A stretch of DNA of 64,000 nt, from assembly GCA_963732695.1 (NCBI GenBank), contig CAVTAP010000004.1:1-64000 (forward strand), given 5' to 3'. Positions 17,886-26,169 of the stretch are shown in pieces. The notes beneath the pieces were generated by a model that searched no databases, had not been told where the DNA came from, and was given only the letters and a program-made list of their open reading frames with translations. The stretch's first letter is position 1, and each line of letters opens with the position of its first letter. A program made the translations under genes and the position numbers. This stretch comes from CADEDH01 sp963732695. GTDB lineage: Bacteria; Actinomycetota; Acidimicrobiia; Acidimicrobiales; SZUA-35.

Positions 17886-19147
17886 GCCGACAACACGGTC
17901 GGCCGACTCCGGTCCGGAGTCCCTGGCTCGAACGGTCCCTGCGCCGTGGCCGGGGTGAGGTCCACGCTGCGGATCCCGGTGGCGAGCCGATAGATCTCGG
18001 CGGTGCGCTCCAACGCCTCGGGCCAGCCGAATGGTGGGGCGACGCTCCGGTTGTGTCGGGTCAGGCGGGTGCGGGTGACGGTGTCGGACGCGAGGGCGGC
18101 GATGGCCGAGGCCATCGCCGTGTCGCCGTCGACGAGGAGCCCGGACACGCCGTGCTCGACGAACTCGCCGATGCCGGTCCGTTGGTGGGCGATCACCGGG
18201 AGGCCAGCGGCGCGGGCTTCGAGGGCGGCGATCCCGAAGGACTCCTTGAGCGCCGGGGCGACGAACAGGTCGGAGCGCTCGAACAGGGCTCGGATGTCGT
18301 CGTGGGAACCCGTACCGGGCAGCGACACCCAGTTCGTCATGTCGTGACGGGCGAGGTACCGCTCCATCACCCCCCGGTGGGGGCCGTCGCCGACGATGAC
18401 GGCCCGGAGATCGACGGCGTCCGGTGTGGCGCGCCGGGCCTGTTCGAGCATCCGCAGCAACGCCATGGGGCGCTTGCGGGAAGCCAGCCGCATGACAGCG
18501 GCGACGACGACGCCGTCGTGGGGTCCGACGGCCGGACTGCGCCACCTGCCGACCTCGGTGGCGTTGGGAAGCACGAAGACCGGTGCCTGCTCGCCCAACG
18601 CCGCTCGTAGGTCGCGTGCGGCGACGGTGCTGACAGCCGTGAACACCACTGGCCATCGGCGCCACCCCACGATCCGGTCGAGGTGCCGGTAACACGGGGC
18701 ATAGCGTCCCACCATCGAATGCATGGTGACCACGGTCGGGGTACCGGCGCGGCCACAGGCGCCCGCCGTGGAGAAGGCCAAGGGGGTCGCCAGCCCGGCG
18801 TGAACGTGCACGATGTCGTACCGGCCGTCGGCCACCGCTCGTCGAGCGGCACGGATGCCGGGAGGGGAGAAGCTCTCCAGGGTCGACCCTGACCGCACCC
18901 GGCTGTGCTCGACGAGGCGCCCATCCTGCTCGACGACGCCGCCGGCGGTGATGACGTCCACCTGGTGGCCGGCACCCTGCTGGGCTCGGGCGAGCGACGC
19001 CACGTGGGTCTCGATCCCGCCCACCCGGGGATGATAGAAGTCGGTGACATGGGCGATGCGCAGGCCGGATAGGGGGGCCGCCGAAGCCAGGGCGACACGA
19101 CGTGCGTACAAAGAAGGATCCTCCGCTCGGATACTGAGCCGGAGCAT
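17882..19147 (-). CDS. GT4-family glycosyltransferase
   Basis: A 421-residue GT-B glycosyltransferase. The N-terminal domain has VTDFYHPRVGGIETHVASLA, the acceptor-side glycine-rich loop typical of PimA/MshA-like enzymes. The C-terminal domain has VMRLASRKRPMALLRML, VIVGDGPHRGVMERYL, the donor-site E-x7-E (KESFGIAALEARAAGLPVIA) and GIGEFVEHGVSGLLVDGD. It probably moves a sugar from a nucleotide donor to a lipid or inositol-type acceptor on the inner membrane face. The ATG at 19147 follows a G-rich site; an upstream in-frame extension looks non-coding. It is the first gene of a three-gene coupled operon, and tandem CTTCAG boxes lie just upstream. Confidence 0.88.
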   Translation of the reverse strand: MLRLSIRAEDPSLYARRVALASAAPLSGLRIAHVTDFYHPRVGGIETHVASLARAQQGAGHQVDVITAGGVVEQDGRLVEHSRVRSGSTLESFSPPGIRAARRAVADGRYDIVHVHAGLATPLAFSTAGACGRAGTPTVVTMHSMVGRYAPCYRHLDRIVGWRRWPVVFTAVSTVAARDLRAALGEQAPVFVLPNATEVGRWRSPAVGPHDGVVVAAVMRLASRKRPMALLRMLEQARRATPDAVDLRAVIVGDGPHRGVMERYLARHDMTNWVSLPGTGSHDDIRALFERSDLFVAPALKESFGIAALEARAAGLPVIAHQRTGIGEFVEHGVSGLLVDGDTAMASAIAALASDTVTRTRLTRHNRSVAPPFGWPEALERTAEIYRLATGIRSVDLTPATAQGPFEPGTPDRSRPTVLSA

Positions 19148-19159
19148 GCGCCCCCGCCC

Positions 19160-19176
19160 CTGAAGACAACCTGAAG
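19160..19176 (-). promoter_or_regulatory. Tandem CTTCAG box, proximal
   Basis: On the minus strand CTTCAG occurs twice with an 11-bp period, a spacing typical of response-regulator sites of the OmpR/PhoB class. It starts only 13 bases upstream of the glycosyltransferase ATG, so binding would block transcription or translation rather than activate, unless the real start is further inside. Confidence 0.3.
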
Positions 19177-19261
19177 CTAGCCGCACCGAGCAGGCCCGCC
19201 CTGACCTTGGCAGCTTGGAACGTGCTACCTGGCGGTCCGACCGCGGCGCCATCGAAGCCAT

Positions 19262-20052
19262 CCTCCCAGGCCGAGGTCAGCGCATGGTCATCCGTAGGTT
19301 CGCGGCAGGGTTAACCGGGCGCTAGGAGCTCAGTTGTCAGCGGCGGGGTCAGCACAGCAGGGCGTTGGCCCATCAGCGGCGCTCGGGGGGTGGAAGTTGC
19401 GCGTCGCTGCGAGCAACCGGCGTGGGTCAGCGCGATGGCCCGCCCTGAAGCTGGCTTCAGCGACCCTTCAGAGTCGGTCATGACGATAGGGAACCAGCGT
19501 CACGGTTCGTGACTACTACTAACGGGCTTCGCCAGCGATGAACTCACGGGACTTCGCGCTGGCGATCCACGGCGAACTGGATCGCCGCTGGACAGGGCCT
19601 GGCTTGGGGCGAGGCGGCCCCATGCCGGCCCGACTACCCGGTCCGCGGCATCCGCGGTCTGGTCCGGGCCTGGGTGGCAGCGTCACGCTCCGCCCCGACA
19701 GGTATCGCCGGTTGGCGTGAACGTAACGTTGGCGGGCCCCGGTCTCGAGAGCGGGGTCGAGGCGGATCTAATCGGGCTGAAGATCTGCGAGCCGCTGGCC
19801 CATTACGGCGGTTGATCGCCGCCGAGTTGGCCGGCCGCCGGGCTGAGGGCGACGCTCGGGCTGTTGGTGAGCCGGGCCACGAGTTGCACGTGGATGTCGC
19901 AGGCTCGGGCTACGCGCAGGAGCAACTGAGGTATGACAGCCTCTTTTGGAGCCCGACGGGCCGTGTTCGTAGTCCACGAGCGGGTGTCGCCCTAAGCCCC
20001 GTGGGCTGTTTGGACGCCGGCGCCGTCCACTCGATTCAGCCGAGGGGAGATC
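19262..20052. other. Gene-less stretch upstream of the glycolipid operon
   Basis: About 790 bases with no convincing gene. It contains a 16-bp palindrome with CTGAAGC/GCTTCAG arms at 19445-19460 and a second tandem CTTCAG pair at 19455-19471. The right end has GAGGGGAG before the antiporter fragment. Confidence 0.35.
19455..19471 (+). promoter_or_regulatory. Tandem CTTCAG box, distal
   Basis: CTTCAG-N5-CTTCAG on the plus strand, the same 11-bp period as the pair at 19160-19176 but in the opposite orientation and about 300 bp upstream of the operon. An extra inverted copy lies at 19445-19450. Confidence 0.3.
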
Positions 20053-20361
20053 ATGGCGGCCCTGGTCGTGTTCCGACTCATCCTGTTGGTGGCCGTGTTC
20101 GTGTCGGGCCTGGCTCAACGCTCCAGCATCGTGTCGACCGCCGGAGTGTTCCTGCTGGGCGGCGCCGTCGGCCACGTGTCGGGGGTGCTGGTCTACACGG
20201 CCAGCAGCGGGCTCTCGATGGTTGTGCGGCCTCCCTGCCGCGCGTTCTGGCTCGCTGCCATGAGAGTCGGGCCAACCCCCCATCCCGGGGTGCCGCGCCG
20301 ATGGATCCGGGTCACCTGCAGACTCGTAGCGGAGCGGGAAGTGTGTGCCGCGACCAGCTGA
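20053..20361 (+). pseudogene. N-terminal fragment of a cation/proton antiporter
   Basis: The first 45 residues (MAALVVFRLILLVAVFVSGL, then QRSSIVSTAGVFLLGGAVGH) match the opening helices of monovalent cation:proton antiporters of the CPA type, which are normally about 400 residues or longer. Homology stops near residue 48 and the rest of the 102-residue frame is unrelated (RPPCRAFWLAAMRVG). A strong ribosome site (GAGGGGAG) and ATG remain, so a short membrane peptide could still be made. Truncation by deletion is the simplest explanation. Confidence 0.5.
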
Positions 20362-20521
20362 AACGCCTAGGCTGCTGTCAGAGCCGCCGTCCAGGGGGCA
20401 TGTGTACTCCGGGTTAAACTCGCCCCTCCGACACAGGATCTTGAAAGTCATGTTTCCCCAGGTCAAAGGCCTGGGGATTCGCCATTTTGACGGCGCTGCA
20501 GCCAGGCCGGCAGCATCGAGC

Positions 20522-21223
20522 ATGAGTATCGTGGACCATCCGGCCAAGGCGATCTATCTGGCCAACCGCCACCCCCGCCTGTCCCGCAGCGAGTTCCGGG
20601 AGCGGTGGCTCCGACACAGCCGCGTCGGCGAGTCCATGGCCGGGGGTCCGCAGCCCATCGCCGGCCTGCGCTACTGCCTCACCGTCGACCCCGATGGGCT
20701 CCTTCCCGGAGCCTCCAACGAGCACGACGGCGTGGGGTTGCTGGCACTGCGCAGCGTGGTCTCGATCCCGTCCATGCACACGGTGCTCACCCGCAACGAC
20801 ATCGCCCTGGCCGACGAGTTGCGCACGTTCGAGCGGGCAGTGGAAGACGTCACCGTCTATGCCGCCAGTGAGTTGGTTGTCGACGGCCCCGAGACCGAGG
20901 TGGTCGTGTTCGAGTACGCCCGGCGCCGGGAGGCGGTGGATCCGGTGGAGCATCTGCGAGCTCTCGAGCGCCACCCCGACGACGACGCCCTGCTGGAAGC
21001 CGGGGTCCGCCGCTGGGTCCGCAACGTGGCCGTGGGCGCAGCACCCCGCGGGTTCGGCTACGACGCCGTGACCGAGCTGTGGTTCGACTCCCTCGACCAG
21101 GTGGCCGACGCCGCCCCCGCCATCAGCGCCTTCCTCGAACGGCGGGGCTCCCACACCGAGCGCCGGGCCTCAGTGCTGCTCGTGACCACGCTGATCCACG
21201 GGCTGGGCCGCACCCGCCCCTGA
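20522..21223 (+). CDS. EthD-domain protein, duplicated domain
   Basis: A 233-residue protein with two ferredoxin-like alpha/beta-barrel halves of the EthD type: residues about 5-110 (KAIYLANRHPRLSRSEFRER, then RHSRVGES) and about 120-225 (EVVVFEYARRREAVDPVEHL, then RALERHPDD). EthD proteins often accompany oxygenases in degradation clusters; their exact role is unclear. Here the gene ends about 50 bp before a BVMO on the same strand, suggesting one operon and a helper or downstream role in ketone or ester metabolism. ATG 20522 (MSIVDHPAKAIYLANR) is chosen because the upstream frame extension looks non-coding; the ribosome site is weak. Confidence 0.7.
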   Translation: MSIVDHPAKAIYLANRHPRLSRSEFRERWLRHSRVGESMAGGPQPIAGLRYCLTVDPDGLLPGASNEHDGVGLLALRSVVSIPSMHTVLTRNDIALADELRTFERAVEDVTVYAASELVVDGPETEVVVFEYARRREAVDPVEHLRALERHPDDDALLEAGVRRWVRNVAVGAAPRGFGYDAVTELWFDSLDQVADAAPAISAFLERRGSHTERRASVLLVTTLIHGLGRTRP

Positions 21224-21270
21224 GGTCTGTAGCGAGCCAGTTGGCGCGCTGGAGTGGTCGGGACGCGAAG

Positions 21271-22920
21271 ATGGTGGCAATGAGCGACACACCTACCACG
21301 CAGTACGACGCCATCGTCATCGGAGCAGGCTTTGCCGGGCTGTACGCCCTCCACCGCCTGCGCGACGAGATGGGGCTGTCGGTCCGGGCATTCGACGGCG
21401 CCGGCGGCGTGGGTGGCACCTGGTGGTACAACCGCTACCCGGGCGCCCGGGTGGACGCGCCGAGCGCGCCGTTCTACGGCTACACCTTCAGCAAGGAACT
21501 GGTCGACGAGTGGGACTGGACCGAGACCCAGAGCGCAAGCGCCGATGTGCTCGCCTATATCGACCACGTGGCCGACCGGTTCGACCTGCGGAAGGACATC
21601 CAGTTCGACACCCGGGTCACCGATGCCCGTTGGGACGAGGCAACCCAACGCTGGACCATCGAGACGGCGAACGGCGACGAGGCATCGGCCCGGTTCCTGA
21701 TCTGTGCCACCGGAGCGTTGTTCGTCGCCAACAAGCCCAACTATCCCGGCATCGACAACTTCGCCGGCCCGATGTACCACACCGGCCGCTGGCCCCACGA
21801 GCCGGTCTCGTTCGAGGGCAAGCGCGTCGGGGTCATCGGCACCGGGTCGTCCGGGGTGCAGGCGATCCCCGAGATCGCCAAGACGGCCGACCACGTCACG
21901 GTGTTCCAACGGACTGCGCAGTACGCCCTACCGGCCCGAAACCGGCCGCTGCCCGCCGAGCAGCTCCAGGAGTTCCGGGACAACTGGGCGGACCTCCGAG
22001 ATTCGATGTACCGCCGCGGCGGCTGGCCGTTCCCCACCACCCGTCTGAAGGCGCGGGACCACACGCCGGAGGAACGCCAGGCCCGCTACGAGGAGATGTG
22101 GTCCGAGGGCGGCCTGCACCTGGCTATCAACAGCTACGTCGGGGTGTTGGCCGACGAGGAGCTGAACTCCGAGGTGGGCGACTTCGTGCGGGCCAAGATC
22201 CGCCAGATCGTCGCCGACCCCGAGACGGCCCGGAAGCTCACCCCCGACTACCTCTTCGGGACGAAACGACTGATCCTCGACAACGGCTACTTCGAGACGT
22301 ACAACCGCGACAACGTGTCACTGGTCGACCTGCGCGAGGAGCCGATCAAGGCCTTCACGGCAACGAGCGTGCAGACCGAGCACGGTGAGTACCCGATCGA
22401 CATGCTGGTGCTCGCCACCGGCTTCGACGCCGTCAGCGGCTCGATGCTGCAACTCGACCCCCAGGGCCGAGGAGGCGTGCGTCTCAGCGAGAAGTGGGCG
22501 ACACGGTTCGACACCTACCTCGGCATGGCCATCTCCGGCTTCCCCAACCTGTTCATGATCCATGGTCCCCAGTCGCCCGGCGTCCTGTACACCATGCCTC
22601 TCGGCGGCGAACGGCACATGGCGTGGATCGACACCTGCATCCGCTACCTCGACGAGAACGATCTGGGCGCCGTCGAAGCGACCGAGGACGCCGAAGCGGC
22701 CTGGGACCAGGAGGTCAATGATCTGGCCAACCGGACCCTCTACCCCCGCACCAACTCGTGGTACACGGGCGCCAACATCCCCGGGAAGCCTCGTCAGTTC
22801 CTGGCCCACACGATGGGTTCCCGGTACTTCGACCGGATAGAGGAGATTGCGGCCGAAGGTTTCCGTGGATTCGTCTTCGAACCACGCCAGCCGGCGCATA
22901 GCTCGCTCGGTGGGAAGTGA
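21271..22920 (+). CDS. Type I Baeyer-Villiger monooxygenase (BVMO 1), CHMO-like
   Basis: A flavin monooxygenase of about 549 residues that would insert oxygen next to a ketone, giving an ester or lactone, using NADPH and O2. The first Rossmann motif is IGAGFAGLYALHRLR; GGVGGTWWYNRYPGARVD follows. The BVMO fingerprint FxGxxxHTxxWP is present as FAGPMYHTGRWP, and the NADP-binding motif is IGTGSSGVQAIPE. Length and N-terminus match the cyclohexanone monooxygenase group, which lacks the long extension seen in BVMOs 2-4 here. ATG 21271 has GGGA seven bases upstream; ATG 21280 (MSDTPTTQYD) is an alternative. It follows the EthD gene and precedes the Liv-type transporter. Confidence 0.92.
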   Translation: MVAMSDTPTTQYDAIVIGAGFAGLYALHRLRDEMGLSVRAFDGAGGVGGTWWYNRYPGARVDAPSAPFYGYTFSKELVDEWDWTETQSASADVLAYIDHVADRFDLRKDIQFDTRVTDARWDEATQRWTIETANGDEASARFLICATGALFVANKPNYPGIDNFAGPMYHTGRWPHEPVSFEGKRVGVIGTGSSGVQAIPEIAKTADHVTVFQRTAQYALPARNRPLPAEQLQEFRDNWADLRDSMYRRGGWPFPTTRLKARDHTPEERQARYEEMWSEGGLHLAINSYVGVLADEELNSEVGDFVRAKIRQIVADPETARKLTPDYLFGTKRLILDNGYFETYNRDNVSLVDLREEPIKAFTATSVQTEHGEYPIDMLVLATGFDAVSGSMLQLDPQGRGGVRLSEKWATRFDTYLGMAISGFPNLFMIHGPQSPGVLYTMPLGGERHMAWIDTCIRYLDENDLGAVEATEDAEAAWDQEVNDLANRTLYPRTNSWYTGANIPGKPRQFLAHTMGSRYFDRIEEIAAEGFRGFVFEPRQPAHSSLGGK

Positions 22921-23140
22921 CCCCTGGCTCGGGTGGCCGTCCGGAACCGGGCGTTCAACGATTCGGCACGAAATCCACCCACGCTGAGCGGCCAAGTCGG
23001 TCGATCCCGGGTGGCGCTCCCCCCACGCGCCGGCGAACTCGTCGATGCGTTCAGCGGCGGCGGCTCGCCCACCCTCCGCCTGCAACCAGCAGACACGGGG
23101 GCAGTTCAGGGGCGGTCTGGAATCGTGGTTAGGGTGTGAC

Positions 23141-24097
23141 ATGGGGACCTTCCTCGAGCTGACGATAAACGGGTTGGCATTGGGATCGGTCTACGCGGTC
23201 GTGGCCTTCGGTTTCGTCATCGTGTACAAGACGAGCCGCGTGTTGAACTTCGCCCACGGGGCACTGGGAGCCGCCGGGGGTCTGGCCATGGCGTCACTGG
23301 TGACCGACGGGGGCCTCGGGATCTCGGTGCTGGCCGGGCTCAATCCCTTCACGCGCTACGCCAACTCGGTTGGCGGATGGCTGATCAACCTCGCCCTTGC
23401 TGCCCTCGTGGCCGCTTCACTCGGCCTGACCGTCGAGCGGCTGGTGGTACGCCCGCTTCATGGTCGGGCCCAGTTCACGGTGACCATCGCCACCATCGGG
23501 GCCGCGATACCTCTGCAACTCGTGATCGATGAGGCCCCGATCGCCCGATCATTGAGGGTGCCGTGGGGGGTGGGAGCCTGGGAGGTGGCCGGGGCCACGG
23601 TGTTCTGGTCGTCGGTCGCCCAGTTGCTGTTGGGCGCCGGTTCGTGTGGCGTGCTGCTGGCGCTCGACCGGACCCGGCTGGGGCTGGGGGCCAAGGCCGT
23701 GGCGGCCGACCAGGAGGCGGCAATGTCCCAGGGCATCGACCTGGCCCGCGTCCATGCCATGACCTGGGCCCTGGCCGCGATGTTCGCTACGTTGGCTGCT
23801 GTGGCGTTCTCGTTCTCCCCTCGGGGCAACGGCACCATCAGCACAGCCCTCACGCCGGCGCTGTTCTTCCGGGCCCTGCCGGCGCTGGCCCTTGGCGGCT
23901 GGGACTCCTACCGCGGCGCTTACCTGGGCGGTCTGGTGTTGGGGCTGGCTCAGGTGGGCAGCGGACACCTCTTGGCGCCGTGGGTCGACCACCTGGGGGT
24001 GGGGTACCCGACCATGGTGCCGTTCCTGCTGATGATCCCGGTGATCCTGCTGCGCCCAGCGGGCCTGTTCGGCCAGGCCGAGGTTCGTCGCGTCTGA
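23141..24097 (+). CDS. Liv-type ABC permease (LivH-like 1)
   Basis: A 318-residue inner-membrane permease of the branched-chain amino acid/organic acid ABC family. Typical motifs: LALGSVYAVVAFGFVIVYKT, SRVLNFAHGALGAAGG near the N-terminus, DQEAAMSQGID in the cytoplasmic coupling loop, and the C-terminal helices ending RPAGLFGQAEVRRV. About eight hydrophobic segments. It is separated from the rest of the transporter by about 195 bp that contain a palindrome, so it may be a separate unit or the first gene of the operon. A second LivH-like gene lies downstream; the two may form different heteromers with LivM. Confidence 0.9.
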   Translation: MGTFLELTINGLALGSVYAVVAFGFVIVYKTSRVLNFAHGALGAAGGLAMASLVTDGGLGISVLAGLNPFTRYANSVGGWLINLALAALVAASLGLTVERLVVRPLHGRAQFTVTIATIGAAIPLQLVIDEAPIARSLRVPWGVGAWEVAGATVFWSSVAQLLLGAGSCGVLLALDRTRLGLGAKAVAADQEAAMSQGIDLARVHAMTWALAAMFATLAAVAFSFSPRGNGTISTALTPALFFRALPALALGGWDSYRGAYLGGLVLGLAQVGSGHLLAPWVDHLGVGYPTMVPFLLMIPVILLRPAGLFGQAEVRRV

Positions 24098-24171
24098 TCC
24101 CTGACCGCCCGGGTAGGCACGCGAAACGAAGGTGCCTCGCTCGCGTCGTGTTGCGAAACCGTGGGTGCACT

Positions 24172-24190
24172 GTCATGAAACTCTCATGAC
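24172..24190. promoter_or_regulatory. Operator-like palindrome upstream of the ligase/transporter operon
   Basis: Perfect inverted repeat GTCATGA-N5-TCATGAC lying about 100 bp before the acyl-CoA ligase start. Arm length and spacing suit a dimeric TetR- or GntR-type repressor. It has no run of T after it, so it is not a good terminator. The cognate regulator is not in the window. Confidence 0.45.
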
Positions 24191-24291
24191 CAGAAGGTGG
24201 ACCGATGTGACGGATTCCACTAACGTCCAGAACCACTCAGTGCGGTGGTCCAGGGGGGAGCGTCGAGGCTGAGCCAGGGGGAGGGTTTCGG

Positions 24292-26169
24292 ATGGCCGTC
24301 GCGGCAGCGTCGTCCTCAAACGCCCGGGCGCACATCGGCTGCACGACTGTGGCCACGTTGGCCCAGGACTGGGCCCAGCGACTGCCGGCTCAGGTGGCGA
24401 TGCGCCAGAAGCACCACGGAGTCTGGCGGGAAACCACCTGGGGTGAAGTCTGGGACGATGTGATGACGGCGGCCCACGGCCTGCTCGCCCTCGACGTGGA
24501 GGTCGGCGACCGATTGGCCATCCAGTCGCTCGACCGGACCGAGTGGGTGGTGATGGACCTCGCGGCGGCGGCGATTCGTGCCGTGACCGTCGGCCTGTAT
24601 CCCGCCAACCCGATCGCCGAGGTCGAGTACACCCTCGCCGACTGCGGCCCCCGGGTGCTGGTCGCCGAGGATCAGGAGCAGGTCGACAAGGTGCTCGATG
24701 GCGGGGTGGCCGGAGCCGCCCTGGAGAAGATCATCTACCTCGAGGACCGGGGTCTGGCCCGGTACAGCGACGAGCGGCTGATCAGCTGGGAGGCCTTCCT
24801 CGAGCTCGGCCGCCGCCACCGGGCGGAGCATCCGGACGCCGTGGCCGACCTCATGGCGGCCGCCGATCCCGACGACGTCATGACCCTCGTGTACACCTCG
24901 GGTACCGGGGGGCCGCCCAAGGGAGCGATGCTCACCAACGCCAACACCGGCTTCGCCATCGAGGCCCTGGTGAAAGCGGCCGAGCGGATGCCCGGTGGCA
25001 AGCTGCCGGGCCCGAAGGACCAGATCCTCACCTACCTGCCCCTGTGCCACGTGGCGGAACGGACCTTCTCCACCTGGCACCTCGTCGGCTGCGGCTCCGT
25101 GCTCAACTTCGCCGAGAGCCCCGACGCCGTCTACGCCAACCTGCGGGAGATACAACCCAGCCTGTTCTTCGCCGTGCCCCGGGTCTGGGAGAAGCTTCAC
25201 GCCGCCGTCGTGACCCGGGTGGCCGACGCCACACCGGTGAAGAAGGTCGTCCTGACCCGCGGCCTCGCCGCCGCCGGCTGGATCGGCCGGCAGCGGGCCG
25301 CCAACAACGGTGGGTGGACGCCGGGCGCCCGCATCGTCCATGCGATCGGCTGGGTGCTCGTGTACCGGGCCCTGCTCACGCGACTGGGGCTACGGCACTG
25401 CCGCTACGCCGCGTCGGGCGCGGCCCCCATCGCCCCCGAGATCCTCGAGTTCTTCATGGGTCTGGGCCTCAACGTGCAGGAGCTCTACGGCCTCACCGAG
25501 AGCACCGGGCTGGCCACCGCCAACCTTGCCGGTCGCAACCGGCTCGGCACCGTGGGCGAGCCGCTGCCCGCCATCGCCGACGGGTTTCGCATCGATGGCG
25601 GCAGCGGCGAGATCCAGCTCCGCCACGCCGGTCTCTTCGCCGGCTACTGGGGCCGGCCCGACGCATCGGCCGATGCCCTCACGGCCGACGGCTGGCTCCA
25701 TACCGGCGACATTGGCGAGTGGGTGGACGGCAGCCATGTGAAGATCGTCGATCGGCTGAAGGACATGATCACCACCGCCGGCGGTAGATCGATCTCGCCC
25801 TCGGCGATCGAGAACGCCCTCAAGACCTCGCCCTATATCAGCGAGGCCATGGTGATCGGTGAACGGCGCAAGCACCTCACCGCCCTGATCGCCATCGAAC
25901 CCGAGGCCGTCGGTGGCTGGTGCCGGCGCTTCAACATCCCCTACACCGGCTACCGGGACCTCGTGACCAAAGACGAGGTCGTGCGGCTCGTCCAGGAGGC
26001 CGTGGACGCAACGAACGACAAGTTCGCCTCGGCCGAGGGCATCAAGGCGTTCCGACTGCTTCCCAAGGAGCTCGATCACGAGGATGGCGAGTTGACCGCG
26101 ACATACAAGCTCAAACGGGCCGCAGTGGAAGACCGCTACCGCGAGATCGTGGAGGCGATGTACCAATGA
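24292..26169 (+). CDS. AMP-dependent acyl-CoA synthetase (FadD-like)
   Basis: A 625-residue adenylate-forming ligase that would activate a carboxylic acid with ATP and CoA. Motifs: LVYTSGTGGPPKGAMLTNAN (P-loop), ELYGLTESTGLATAN, GWLHTGDIGEW (ATP binding) and the hinge with IVDRLKDMITTAGGRSISPS; LKRAAVEDRYREIVEAMY at the C-terminus. This layout fits the long-chain fatty-acyl-CoA ligase group. GGGGGAGGG precedes ATG 24292. The stop overlaps the next permease start as ATGA. A ligase inside a Liv transporter operon suggests that the imported compound is an acid that is trapped as its CoA ester; the substrate cannot be read from sequence. Confidence 0.92.
   Translation: MAVAAASSSNARAHIGCTTVATLAQDWAQRLPAQVAMRQKHHGVWRETTWGEVWDDVMTAAHGLLALDVEVGDRLAIQSLDRTEWVVMDLAAAAIRAVTVGLYPANPIAEVEYTLADCGPRVLVAEDQEQVDKVLDGGVAGAALEKIIYLEDRGLARYSDERLISWEAFLELGRRHRAEHPDAVADLMAAADPDDVMTLVYTSGTGGPPKGAMLTNANTGFAIEALVKAAERMPGGKLPGPKDQILTYLPLCHVAERTFSTWHLVGCGSVLNFAESPDAVYANLREIQPSLFFAVPRVWEKLHAAVVTRVADATPVKKVVLTRGLAAAGWIGRQRAANNGGWTPGARIVHAIGWVLVYRALLTRLGLRHCRYAASGAAPIAPEILEFFMGLGLNVQELYGLTESTGLATANLAGRNRLGTVGEPLPAIADGFRIDGGSGEIQLRHAGLFAGYWGRPDASADALTADGWLHTGDIGEWVDGSHVKIVDRLKDMITTAGGRSISPSAIENALKTSPYISEAMVIGERRKHLTALIAIEPEAVGGWCRRFNIPYTGYRDLVTKDEVVRLVQEAVDATNDKFASAEGIKAFRLLPKELDHEDGELTATYKLKRAAVEDRYREIVEAMYQ

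Noticed and set aside
16197..19169. A 990-codon minus-strand frame covering two genes
   Set aside because: The part above 17885 is an out-of-frame reading of the glycosyltransferase. The true start is the ATG that overlaps that gene's stop.
24115..24137. AGGCAC...GTGCCT hairpin after the first LivH gene
   Set aside because: Only six pairs with an 11-nt loop and no T-run; too weak to call a terminator.
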